In this document: piece after piece, positions 1 to 7,899 of the stretch | Position numbering within the stretch: the first letter of the stretch is position 1 | Layout: each line of letters opens with the position of its first letter | Assembly (NCBI RefSeq): GCF_041053105.1 | Contig: NZ_CP163444.1 | Location: 5,518,001-5,582,000, forward strand | Source: Streptomyces sp. R44 | Lineage (GTDB): Bacteria > Actinomycetota > Actinomycetes > Streptomycetales > Streptomycetaceae | Reading direction: 5' to 3' | DNA length: 64,000 nt | Made by a program: the position numbers and the translations under genes | The notes under the pieces: generated by a model | What the model was told of the DNA's origin: nothing | Seen by the model: only the letters and a program-made list of their open reading frames with translations | Databases searched by the model: none

Positions 1-618
1 GGGGTCGTCGCGCAGCGAGGGCAGAGCGCCGACCCAGGTGTCCCAGAGCCCGCCCGGTGGGACGAAGCGCCCGGCGTACGAGGTGCCGAGCCCGGCGTCG
101 AGCCGCAGCAGGGCGCCGAGGGCCTCGGGCTGGTCGTACCGCAGGTCCGTACGGGGCAGGTAGCGGTCCAGGTAGGCGACGAGGACCTCCGCGTCCGCGC
201 GGGTGCCGAACCGGGCGAGGGCGAAGCAGTAGGCCGCGCCGGCGAAGCAGACCTCGCTGGCGAGGAGCAGTTCGCCGAGCCGCGCGCGGAACCGGGCCCG
301 CCGGTCCACGCCGATCAGCCAGGCCGCCGTGAACCGCGACCGCCACTCGTAGGCGAGCAGGGCGTCCAGCTCCTCGTCCGTGACGGCCGCCGCGTCCTCG
401 ATGATCCGTCGGGTGAAGCCGGGCGGCGCCGGCCGGCCGGGGGCCAGGTACCGGCCGCCGCGCAGATCCATGTAACGCGGCCGGCCCTGGTCCTTCGCGA
501 TCACGTACCGCTCCACGACCTGGCCGTGCCCGCTGTCCCGGGGGTCTCGTAGGACGACCCGCCCGGTGGCGCCCGCCACATGGGCCTCGATCCCGGTCAC
601 CTCTCGGCTGCTGCTCAT
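1..618 (-). CDS. DUF6000-like hypothetical protein, 3' end cut by window edge
   Basis: Reading the minus strand from the ATG at 618 gives 206 open codons running off the left edge. The product starts MSSSREVTGIEAHV and contains ERYVIAKDQGRPRYMDLRGG, then TDEELDALLAYEWRSR and a stretch rich in Leu, Ala and Arg. It has no signal peptide or membrane segment. The combination of an N-terminal RYV element, a YEWRSRFTAAWLIG stretch and YLDRYLPRTDL fits my memory of the DUF6000 family, found mostly in Streptomyces, with no known function. Its ATG lies in a CATG palindrome shared with a possible ATG for the cupin remnant on the other strand, so the two leave no room for separate promoters. Family assignment is moderate; the reading frame itself is convincing from composition. 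Confidence 0.6.
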   Translation of the reverse strand, partial: MSSSREVTGIEAHVAGATGRVVLRDPRDSGHGQVVERYVIAKDQGRPRYMDLRGGRYLAPGRPAPPGFTRRIIEDAAAVTDEELDALLAYEWRSRFTAAWLIGVDRRARFRARLGELLLASEVCFAGAAYCFALARFGTRADAEVLVAYLDRYLPRTDLRYDQPEALGALLRLDAGLGTSYAGRFVPPGGLWDTWVGALPSLRDDP

Positions 619-970
619 GTGGGCAGTCTGCCGGGGAACAGCGGTGCGCGGCCACGCGTTTCCCTGTCACCTGATCGCCCGTCAGGACCACCGGACGATC
701 TCGGAGACCTTCTTCGTGCTCGACGGGACCGTCCGGCTGTACGACGGGGACCGCTGGGTGGACGCGGTCAAGGGCGACTGCCTGTACGTCCCGACGGGCG
801 GGCTGCACGCCTTCCGCAACGACTCCGACGAGGACGCCTCGATGCTCATGCTCTTCGCCCCGGGGGCGCCCCGCGAGGAGTACTTCGAGAAGATGACGGA
901 GTTCGCGTCCATGACGGACGAGGAGCGGGCCGAGTTCTTCCTGAGGCACGACACGTTCTGGACGGACTGA
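617..970 (+). pseudogene. cupin-domain protein, 5'-truncated remnant
   Basis: The open frame ends at 970 and carries the second half of a small single-domain cupin: SETFFVLDGTVRL, then GDCLYVPTGGLHAFRN, and a C-terminus ending FFLRHDTFWTD. Cupins of this kind normally have about 50 more residues at the N-terminus, forming the first strands and the metal-binding PxHxH motif. Here the frame before HRTISETF is unlike any cupin (MWAVCRGTAVRG), and the frame overlaps the start of the minus-strand gene. No ribosome binding site stands before the ATG at 617. I read this as a cupin gene whose 5' end was lost when the upstream gene was joined to it. It could still be translated, but the metal site would be incomplete. 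Confidence 0.6.
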
Positions 971-980
971 GGCGCGCGGT

Positions 981-2141
981 TCACGGCACCAGGCCCGTCT
1001 TCGCGCCCGCCCCGCACAGCGGCACCACCGTGAGCCCGGAGCGGGGCGGGGTCGCGCTCACCGCCGCCCAGCAGGCCACGCCGGTCGCCTCCACGAAGAG
1101 GCCCCGGCCGGCCAGGTCCCGCTGTGCGGCACGGATCTGTTCCTCCGTCACCGTCAGGAACGTGCCGCCCGTCGCGCGCACCGCCCGCAGGATCTGCCGG
1201 GCGCGGGGCGGGGCCGGGATCGCGATGCCCTCGGCGAGGGTGGGGCGCGCCGCGGCCGGCCCGGTGAGGTCCTCCGCGCCCGCGTGGAAGGCGGCGGCCA
1301 GCGGGGAGACGGCCTCCGCCTGGACGGCGACGAGCGCGGGCCGGCGCTCGACGAGCCCGTGGCCGTACAGCTCCTCGACGGCGAGCGCGGCACCGAGGAG
1401 CAGGGTGCCGTTGCCGACGGGGACGACGATCGTGTCCGGGAGGCGTCCGCCGAGCTCCTCCCACAGCTCGTAGACGTAGGTCTTGGTGCCGTGCAGGAAG
1501 TACGGGTTGTAGACGTGCGAGGCGTAGAAGACGCCCGGCTCGTCCGCCGCCTCGCGCGCCGCCCGGGCCGTCGCCTCGCGGTCGCCGGGCACCTCGACGA
1601 CCCGCGCCCCGTGCGCCCGGATCTGCTCCAGCTTCTTCGGGGACGTGCCCCCGGGGACGTACACGACGCAGTCGAGCCCGGCCCGCGCGCTGTACGCGGC
1701 GATCGCCGTGCCCGCGTTGCCGCTGCTGTCGGCGAGGACCGTGCGGGGCTGCAGGCGGCGGGCGTGCGCGACGAGCAGCGCGGCGCCGCGGTCCTTGAAG
1801 GACAGGGTCGGCATGAGGAAGTCGAGTTTGGCCGAAACCGCGCCGGTGGCCGCGCCGGCGGCCGAGCCGATGGCCGAGCCCATGGCCGAGTCGGTGGCGG
1901 CGCCGGTGAGGCGGACGAGCGGTGTGCGGCCCTCGCCGAGACTCACCTCGGGCCCGTACGGGAGCGGAGGCAGCGCCTCCTCGTAACGCCACAATGAATT
2001 CACACGTGACGCGAGTGACGGGAGGGAGACCGGCCCACTCGTGAACGCGAGGTCCCAGGGGCCGCGGCACTTCGGACAACACCAGGTGAGGGCGGAGACG
2101 GGGGACTGGATCCGGCAGCGGGGGCACTCGTAGGCGGTCAT
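981..2141 (-). CDS. threonine synthase-like PLP-dependent enzyme
   Basis: A 386-residue fold-type II pyridoxal-phosphate enzyme. The N-terminus holds four cysteines in two pairs (ECPRC and CCPKC) typical of the small zinc-ribbon-like cap of threonine synthase-like proteins. The PLP lysine sits in LSFKDRGA. The phosphate/substrate loop is SSGNAGTA, and a glycine-rich PVGNGTLLLG follows. The closest annotated role is conversion of O-phosphohomoserine to threonine, but many actinomycete members of this branch are not the housekeeping ThrC, so the substrate is uncertain. An Ala/Gly/Ser/Thr-rich insertion lies before the PLP lysine (around residues 85-105). An ATG four codons upstream, at 2153, is also possible; neither start has a clear Shine-Dalgarno. 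The gene is convergent with the cupin remnant. Confidence 0.75.
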   Translation of the reverse strand: MTAYECPRCRIQSPVSALTWCCPKCRGPWDLAFTSGPVSLPSLASRVNSLWRYEEALPPLPYGPEVSLGEGRTPLVRLTGAATDSAMGSAIGSAAGAATGAVSAKLDFLMPTLSFKDRGAALLVAHARRLQPRTVLADSSGNAGTAIAAYSARAGLDCVVYVPGGTSPKKLEQIRAHGARVVEVPGDREATARAAREAADEPGVFYASHVYNPYFLHGTKTYVYELWEELGGRLPDTIVVPVGNGTLLLGAALAVEELYGHGLVERRPALVAVQAEAVSPLAAAFHAGAEDLTGPAAARPTLAEGIAIPAPPRARQILRAVRATGGTFLTVTEEQIRAAQRDLAGRGLFVEATGVACWAAVSATPPRSGLTVVPLCGAGAKTGLVP

Positions 2142-2272
2142 GAGGGCCAGCATGTCAGCGGTGTGGCACGGGTGTTGCGGAGTTGTGCGGGCCCTTGTGC
2201 GATTCCTATGGATCAGTCAATCTTTCGCTCGGCAGCCGGACGTTCGAGACGGCGCGGGCCTCCCGTGTCGTA

Positions 2273-2288
2273 TTGACATGTCCATGTC
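2273..2288 (+). promoter_or_regulatory. TTGACA -35-like element overlapping a dyad, protease promoter
   Basis: TTGACA at 2273-2278 overlaps the inverted repeat GACATG-TC-CATGTC (2275-2288). It lies about 65 bases before the S8 protease start. No good -10 hexamer stands at 17 bases. The overlap of a -35-like box with a dyad suggests a regulated promoter, but the regulator is unknown. Confidence 0.4.
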
Positions 2289-2348
2289 GTAGATCAGGTC
2301 ACAGCCCTGTCGTGCTCCTGCCTTACCCCCACGAGGAGGACCCCCCAC

Positions 2349-3920
2349 ATGTCAGTGATGCGCGCACCGCGCCGCCGGACGGCCACCGCCGCGGCCATCG
2401 CCGTCGCCGCCCTCGCCCTCGGCTCCCTCACCGCCCTCCCGGCGGCCGCCGCACCGACCGCCTCCGAGGGCGTCATCGAGAACGCCGGCGCGGAGGGCAC
2501 CGTCCCCGGCAGTTACATCGTCACCCTCGACGAGTCCGCGCAGGCGGAGACCGCCAAGGGCCGGGCCGTCGCCGCCAAGTTCGGCGCGAAGATCAAGCGG
2601 ACGTACACCTCGGCGATCAACGGCTACTCCGTCGAGCTCTCCGAGGCCCAGGCGAAGAAGCTCGCGGCCGACCCGGCCGTGAAGTCCGTCGTCCAGAACC
2701 GCGTCTTCCACATCGACGGCACCCAGCCCTCCCCGCCCTCCTGGGGCCTGGACCGGATCGACCAGAAGGCCCTTCCGCTGAACCAGAGCTACACCTACCC
2801 GGACTCCGCGGGCCAGGGCGTCACCGCGTACATCATCGACACCGGCGTCCGCATCACCCACACCGACTTCGGCGGCCGCGCCTCCTACGGCTACGACGCC
2901 ATCGACAACGACAACACCGCCCAGGACGGCCACGGCCACGGCACCCACGTCGCCGGCACCGTCGCGGGCACGTCGTACGGCGTCGCCAAGAAGGCGAAGA
3001 TCGTCGGCGTCCGCGTGCTCGACAACTCCGGCTCCGGCACCACCGAGCAGGTCGTCGCGGGCATCGACTGGGTGACGCGGAACGCCGTCAAGCCGGCCGT
3101 CGCCAACATGAGCCTCGGCGGCGGCGTCGACTCCGTCCTCGACGACGCCGTCCGCAACTCGATCGCCTCCGGCGTCACCTACGCGGTCGCCGCCGGCAAC
3201 GAGACCGACAACGCCGCCAACCACTCACCCGCGCGCGTGGCCGAGGCCATCACCGTCGGCGCCACCACCTCCAGCGACGCCAAGGCGAGCTACTCCAACT
3301 ACGGCAGCGGCCTCGACCTCTTCGCCCCCGGCTCCTCCATCACCTCGTCCTGGGGCACCGGCGACACCGCCACCAACACCATCTCCGGTACGTCGATGGC
3401 GACCCCGCACGTGGCCGGCGCCGCCGCCCTCTACCTGGCGGACAACCCGACGGCGACCCCGGCGCAGGTCTCCACGGCCCTCGTGAACGCCGCCACCCCG
3501 AACGTCGTCACCAGCCCCGGCAGCGGGTCCCCGAACCGGCTGCTGTACGTCGGCGGCGGCACCACCACGCCGCCCGGCCCGAAGTTCGAGAACACCGCGG
3601 ACTACGCGATCAACGACAACGCGACCGTCGAGTCGCCGGTCACCGTCAGCGGCGTCTCGGGCAACGCCCCCTCGGCCCTCCAGGTGCCCGTGAACATCGT
3701 CCACACCTACATCGGTGACCTCCAGGTCCAGCTGATCGCCCCCGACGGCTCGGCGTACACGCTGAAGGCCTTCGGCACCGGCGGCAGCGCGGACAACATC
3801 AACACCACGTACACCGTGAACGCCTCCTCGGAGGTCGCCAACGGCACGTGGAAGCTGCGGGTCACGGACAACGCGAACCTCGACACCGGGAAGATCGACT
3901 CCTGGGCGCTGCAGTTCTGA
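2349..3920 (+). CDS. secreted S8 subtilisin-family serine protease with P domain
   Basis: A 523-residue extracellular endopeptidase. Residues 1-35 are a Sec signal peptide ending in an Ala-rich cleavage region. Residues about 53-121 form an I9 propeptide (SYIVTLDES...) that acts as chaperone and inhibitor. The catalytic domain shows the triad Asp164 (DTGVRI), His200 (GHGTHVAGT) and Ser349 ([12 protein letters not shown]). This is the proteinase K-like branch. From about residue 410 to the end is a proprotein-convertase P domain (beta-rich, [30 protein letters not shown]). The ATG is preceded by GAGGAGG about 10 bases upstream. It is a single-gene unit with a terminator downstream at 3966-3993. 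All catalytic residues are present, so it should be active after export and propeptide removal. Confidence 0.93.
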   Translation: MSVMRAPRRRTATAAAIAVAALALGSLTALPAAAAPTASEGVIENAGAEGTVPGSYIVTLDESAQAETAKGRAVAAKFGAKIKRTYTSAINGYSVELSEAQAKKLAADPAVKSVVQNRVFHIDGTQPSPPSWGLDRIDQKALPLNQSYTYPDSAGQGVTAYIIDTGVRITHTDFGGRASYGYDAIDNDNTAQDGHGHGTHVAGTVAGTSYGVAKKAKIVGVRVLDNSGSGTTEQVVAGIDWVTRNAVKPAVANMSLGGGVDSVLDDAVRNSIASGVTYAVAAGNETDNAANHSPARVAEAITVGATTSSDAKASYSNYGSGLDLFAPGSSITSSWGTGDTATNTISGTSMATPHVAGAAALYLADNPTATPAQVSTALVNAATPNVVTSPGSGSPNRLLYVGGGTTTPPGPKFENTADYAINDNATVESPVTVSGVSGNAPSALQVPVNIVHTYIGDLQVQLIAPDGSAYTLKAFGTGGSADNINTTYTVNASSEVANGTWKLRVTDNANLDTGKIDSWALQF

Positions 3921-3965
3921 TCCACTCTGATCCACGCCTGACGTCTCCACGCCTGACCTAAAGGG

Positions 3966-3993
3966 GGGGCGGTCGCCTGCGGGCGGCCGCCCC
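3966..3993 (+). terminator. rho-independent-type hairpin after S8 protease gene
   Basis: GGGGCGGTCGCC pairs with GGGCGGCCGCCCC across a very short loop (one G-T wobble), beginning 46 bases after the protease stop. The next gene starts at 4056. Confidence 0.65.
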
Positions 3994-4055
3994 TTCCGTA
4001 CGATGCGCGACCGAGCGTTTGTTCGCATCGCCCGCCGCAACAGGAGCACGCACCC

Positions 4056-5246
4056 GTGGAGCCGAGCCAGCCGAGCCAGCCGACCCCGCCGCCCGCAGGA
4101 GGCCCTCAGCCCGGGGGCGGCCCCCAGCCCGGAGGATGGCCCGCCCCGGGCCCGTACACCTCCCCGGGGATGCCCTACACCCCGTACGGGCAGCCCGGCA
4201 TGCCCGGCGCCGGCCCCTACGGGCAGCCGCCGCGCCGCTCCACCAACGGCCTGGCCGTCGGCTCCCTCGTCTCCGGCATCGTGTGCTGCCTGCCGCCCCT
4301 CGGTCTGATCCTCGGCCTCTTCGCCCTGCCGCAGATCAAGAAGAAGGACCAGACGGGCAAGGGGCTCGCGATCGCCGGCATGGTGCTCTCCGCCCTCAGC
4401 TCCCTGCTGCTCGTCGTCGGCCTCGTGACCGGCGGCATCGGTTCGGCCTGGACCGACTTCAAGAAGGGCATGGACGAGGCCGCCAGTGCCCGGTCGACGT
4501 TCGCGCTGCGGACCGGGCAGTGCTTCAACGGCGACGGCAAGCTGGAGGCCGACACGACGGACGTCACCGTCGTCGACTGCGCCCGTCCGCACGACGGCGA
4601 GGTCACCGGCGACTTCAAGGTGACCGGCTTCGACAAGTGGCCCGGCGACGACGCGCTCGACGACCTCGCGGGGGCGCGCTGCGAGACGGTCAACGCGGGG
4701 TACGCGATGGACACCTGGGCGGTCCCGGACGGCGTCTGGGTCTACTACTACCTGCCGAGCAGGGAGAGCTGGCGGGGCGGCGACCGGATGGTGACCTGCG
4801 TGTACGCCCATGAGAAGCAGAAGAAGTTCTCGGGCTCGATGCGCTCCGACAGGACCACCCTGACCGTCGACCAGGCCTTCTTCCTGACGACCGTGAACCC
4901 GATCGAGAAGGCCGTCTACGAGGAGCCGGAAGCCGACCCGGACGAGGACTTCGCGTCGAACAAGGAATGGGCCGGGGAGCTCCTGGTGGCGATCGACGCG
5001 GCCCGTTCGGGCCTGGGTCAGCGCACCTGGCCGGGTGACTCCGCCGCCCCGGTCGCGGCGCTCCGCAAGGAGCTCGACACGGCCTCGAAGCGCTGGAACA
5101 AGCTGGCCGGCGCCCCTGACGCGGACGCCTACTGGGACGCGTACGACGCCGCCTGGGACGCCCTTCCCGAGAACCTCGGCGCGGGGGCGCGCACCGCGCT
5201 CGGCCTGACGGGCACGCCCCCGGCGCACGAGGGCACCCAGGCCTGA
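4056..5246 (+). CDS. DUF4190 and septum-formation-like domain membrane protein
   Basis: A 396-residue protein starting at GTG with AGGAG ten bases upstream. Residues 1-60 are a Pro/Gly/Gln-rich cytoplasmic segment. Residues about 60-130 are a DUF4190 domain with two membrane helices (67-91 and 103-128) separated by a conserved KKKDQTGKGLAIAGM turn. The extracellular part (about 145-265) resembles the actinobacterial septum_form domain, with paired cysteines (GQCFNGD, VVDCARPHDGEV, RCETVNAG, VTCVYAHE). The C-terminal third is charged and helical. DUF4190/septum_form proteins are common in Streptomyces and the biochemical role is not known. It stands alone, between a terminator upstream and a bidirectional one downstream. 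Confidence 0.75.
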   Translation: MEPSQPSQPTPPPAGGPQPGGGPQPGGWPAPGPYTSPGMPYTPYGQPGMPGAGPYGQPPRRSTNGLAVGSLVSGIVCCLPPLGLILGLFALPQIKKKDQTGKGLAIAGMVLSALSSLLLVVGLVTGGIGSAWTDFKKGMDEAASARSTFALRTGQCFNGDGKLEADTTDVTVVDCARPHDGEVTGDFKVTGFDKWPGDDALDDLAGARCETVNAGYAMDTWAVPDGVWVYYYLPSRESWRGGDRMVTCVYAHEKQKKFSGSMRSDRTTLTVDQAFFLTTVNPIEKAVYEEPEADPDEDFASNKEWAGELLVAIDAARSGLGQRTWPGDSAAPVAALRKELDTASKRWNKLAGAPDADAYWDAYDAAWDALPENLGAGARTALGLTGTPPAHEGTQA

Positions 5247-5266
5247 ACCGGTCGCCGGGTGTGCGA

Positions 5267-5305
5267 ACGGGGCCGGGTCTCCCTCCGGGGGAGGCCCGGC
5301 CCCGT
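5267..5305. terminator. bidirectional terminator between DUF4190 gene and chitinase gene
   Basis: A long near-perfect inverted repeat (ACGGGGCCGGG...CCCGGCCCCGT) around a short TCCG loop. It lies between two convergent genes and can serve both strands. Confidence 0.75.
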
Positions 5306-5418
5306 CGTGTGCGGACCGGGGACGGCGGACCGGGGACGGCGGCCCGTGACCGACCGCCGTTCCGGAACACCGTGAGCGGCGGGGCACCGGTCCGCGGCTC
5401 AGGGGGGGGCGAGGGGCG

Positions 5419-6762
5419 TCAGCGCCGGGTCAGGCCCCGGTCGACGGCGGTGATCAGCTCGCCGTCCGCGGTGTCCCCGTCGAGGGACCAGACCATCGCG
5501 CCGCCGAGCCCGCGCTGCCGGACGTAGGACGCCTTGGTGCGCAGGACGGTCGGGTCGTCGTACGTCCACAGGGTGGTGCCGTCGAAGAGCCAGGCGTGGC
5601 CGTTCCCCGGTCCGCGGTACAGCGTGTACGTCCCCGAATCGGCCAGCCTCTTCAGGTGCTTGTAGTCCTCGGAGCCCGCCGTCCAGGTCGCCGGGGCGGG
5701 GCCCGCCGCCGGCTGCCCGAGGCCGTCGCCGCCGCCGGTCACACCGGTCCAGCCCTGGCCGTAGAAGGGCATGCCCACCACGAGCTTGTGGGCGGGGGCG
5801 CCGCGCCGCAGCCAGGCCCGGACGGTCTGGTCGACGCTGAAGTCGTCCTTCGCGAAGAGCGCGGACTGCTGGGCGGTGGTCCGCTCGCCGGAGACGTGGA
5901 AGTCGTAGCCCTGGAGGTTCACGAAGTCGAAGTCCCGCATGATCGCGGGGACTTCGAAGCCCGCGTCGATCTTGGCGGGGGCGGTGGGCACGTACGCGCT
6001 GAGGTCGTAGTGCCTGCGCTGCGGAAGCGAGCGCCCGTAGGCGTCGAGCTGCGTGCGGAACTCCCGTACGAGCTTGGTGAGGTTGGGCTTGTCCTCGGGG
6101 CGGATCACGTTGCCGGGGGCGCCGTCCGAGCCGGGCCACTCCCAGTCCAGGTCGACGCCGTCGAAGAGTCCGGCGGCGGCCCCGGCGCCGCCGCGGGCGC
6201 CGTCGACGGGGAGGTCGCCCTTGATGTACGTGTCGATGCAGGAGGCGACGAGGGCCTTGCGTCCGGCGTCGGTGCGGACCGCGTCGGAGAAGTGTGCGGA
6301 GCCGCTCCAGCCGCCCAGCGAGATCATGACCTTGAGGCCGGGGTTCCGCGCCTTGAGTTCGCGCAGTTCGTTGAAGTTCCCGGCGAGGCGCTGGTCGGCG
6401 GTGTCGCCGGTGCCGTCCACGGAGTTCGCGGCGTCGACGGGGCGGACGTAGTCGGCCCAGGGGTCCGAGCCGGGGGCGTTGCCCATGAGGCACCTGCCGT
6501 CCGGACCGACCACGCCGAAGGCGTAGTTGATGTGGCTGAGCTTGGCGGCGGTGCCGCTCGTCTGCAGATCCTTGACCTGGAAGTTCCGGCCGTAGATGCC
6601 CCATTGGGTGAAGTAGCCGATCCGCTTGAGCGCGGGCGCGTGCGCAGGCGCGTGCGGGGGCTGCGGGTGGGCGTCGGCGGCGGGGGCCAGGGTGGCGAGG
6701 AGGCCGAGGGCGGCCGCGGCGGCGGTGCCGAGGGTCAGCTTGGTCAGGGCTCTGGGGCGCAT
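5419..6762 (-). CDS. secreted GH18 chitinase
   Basis: A 447-residue endochitinase that hydrolyses beta-1,4-GlcNAc linkages outside the cell. Residues 1-31 are a Sec signal peptide. The rest is one GH18 TIM barrel starting KRIGYFTQWGIYG. The second conserved strand reads KVMISLGGWSGS. The catalytic motif DGVDLDWEWPG has D201, D204, D206 and proton donor E208. Substrate-site segments NLQGYDFH and GMPFYGQGW and the terminal GGAMVWSLDGD are present. It has no carbohydrate-binding or fibronectin module, so it is a single-domain form. A dre-like operator lies 48-63 bases upstream of the ATG, so DasR repression relieved by glucosamine-6-phosphate is expected. An AGGAA stands before the start. The divergent neighbour is a GntR regulator. 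Confidence 0.94.
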   Translation of the reverse strand: MRPRALTKLTLGTAAAAALGLLATLAPAADAHPQPPHAPAHAPALKRIGYFTQWGIYGRNFQVKDLQTSGTAAKLSHINYAFGVVGPDGRCLMGNAPGSDPWADYVRPVDAANSVDGTGDTADQRLAGNFNELRELKARNPGLKVMISLGGWSGSAHFSDAVRTDAGRKALVASCIDTYIKGDLPVDGARGGAGAAAGLFDGVDLDWEWPGSDGAPGNVIRPEDKPNLTKLVREFRTQLDAYGRSLPQRRHYDLSAYVPTAPAKIDAGFEVPAIMRDFDFVNLQGYDFHVSGERTTAQQSALFAKDDFSVDQTVRAWLRRGAPAHKLVVGMPFYGQGWTGVTGGGDGLGQPAAGPAPATWTAGSEDYKHLKRLADSGTYTLYRGPGNGHAWLFDGTTLWTYDDPTVLRTKASYVRQRGLGGAMVWSLDGDTADGELITAVDRGLTRR

Positions 6763-6809
6763 GGGCTCGTTCCTGTGCGGGGCGGGAGGGAGCGTGCGGG
6801 CAGGAACTT

Positions 6810-6825
6810 ATTGGTCTGGACCAAT
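6810..6825. promoter_or_regulatory. dre-like operator (DasR-type site) upstream of chitinase
   Basis: ATTGGTCTGGACCAAT is a 16-bp dyad with one central mismatch. It matches the established Streptomyces chitinase operator / DasR element around TGGTCTAGACCA in all but the central A. Its centre is about 56 bases upstream of the chitinase ATG and about 157 bases upstream of the divergent GntR gene. Confidence 0.8.
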
Positions 6826-6974
6826 AGAGCGCAAGAGGTGTGCGGGAAGCGTCTCGGGGTGACCGCGGGTAGCCGAGATCGTCATCACTTCGAGTGAAAC
6901 TCTGGCCCATGCTTGCGGATCGCGACCGACGGTTGCCAGGCTGTAGCTGTCAGTCAACCTGAGGGGAGTGTCCA

Positions 6975-7727
6975 GTGACGTTCGGTGAGCAGCCCGCCTA
7001 TCTGCGCGTGGCGAGCGATCTGCGGGAGAAGATCGCCAATGGCTCGCTTCCGCCGCATACCCGCCTCCCCTCGCAGGCACGCATCCGCGAGGAGTACGGG
7101 GTGTCGGACACCGTCGCGCTGGAGGCCCGCAAGGTGCTCATGGCCGAGGGGCTCGTGGAGGGGCGCTCGGGCTCCGGGACCTATGTGCGCGAGCGTCCCG
7201 TCCCGCGGCGGATCGCCCGCTCCGGCTACCGTCCGGCGTCCGGCGCCAGCCCCTTCCGGCAGGAGCAGGCCGCCGAAGGGGCCCGCGGCACCTGGGAGTC
7301 GCGCAGCGAGCAGGAGCCGGCGAGCGTCGAGGTGGCCGAGCGGCTCGGCATCGAGCCGGGGGAGCGGGTGATGCGCACGCGGTACGTGTACCGGGACGGC
7401 GGCGAGCCCATGATGGTCTCCACCTCCTGGGAGCCGCTCGCCGTCACCGGCCGGACGCCGGTCATGCTGCCCGAGGAGGGCCCGCTGGGCGGCTGCGGCG
7501 TCGTCGAGCGCATGGCGGCCATCGACGTGGTCGTGGACAACGTGGTGGAGGAGGTCGGGGCCAGGCCCGGCCTCGCCGAGGAACTCCTGACCCTCGGCGG
7601 GGTGCCGGGACACGTGGTCATGGTCGTGGAGCGCACGTACTACGCCTCGGGCCGCGCCGTGGAGACGGCCGACGTCGTCGTCCCGGCCGACCGCTACCGC
7701 ATCGCCTACCACCTGCCGGTGAGGTGA
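6975..7727 (+). CDS. GntR/HutC-family transcriptional regulator with UTRA domain
   Basis: A 250-residue regulator starting at GTG, with GAGGGGAG about seven bases upstream. Residues about 8-75 form the winged helix (AYLRVASDLREKIANGSLPP, LPSQARIREEYGVSDTVALEARKVLMAEGLV, GSGTYV). From about residue 110 a UTRA effector domain follows (GIEPGERVMRTRYVYRDGGEPMMVSTSWEPL, VVERTYYASGRAVETADVVVPADRYRI). HutC-type proteins bind small metabolites through UTRA. It is divergent from the chitinase and 172 bases upstream of an NCS1 permease gene in the same direction, which is a plausible target. It is not obviously DasR itself, and DasR is normally encoded elsewhere. The ligand is unknown. Confidence 0.9.
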   Translation: MTFGEQPAYLRVASDLREKIANGSLPPHTRLPSQARIREEYGVSDTVALEARKVLMAEGLVEGRSGSGTYVRERPVPRRIARSGYRPASGASPFRQEQAAEGARGTWESRSEQEPASVEVAERLGIEPGERVMRTRYVYRDGGEPMMVSTSWEPLAVTGRTPVMLPEEGPLGGCGVVERMAAIDVVVDNVVEEVGARPGLAEELLTLGGVPGHVVMVVERTYYASGRAVETADVVVPADRYRIAYHLPVR

Positions 7728-7899
7728 CGCGGGGTCGGTGACCGTTCAGCGGGGCCGCGTGTCCGGGGGGCGTGATCCGGAGTTAACGGGGCGTCAGTTC
7801 GCGTAACGGCCCGGCAATCGCGTGCCGTCGGCCCTCGTCACGCGCGGCTCCTACCTTCCTCGTCCGTACCCGCGACCCGGTCGGACGACAGGAACCCTC

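Noticed and set aside
7780..7837. Possible GlnR-type site (GTTAAC and GTAAC blocks) before the NCS1 permease
   Set aside because: The half-site spacing is 20 rather than 22 bases and the second half-sites match poorly, so I do not list it as a feature.
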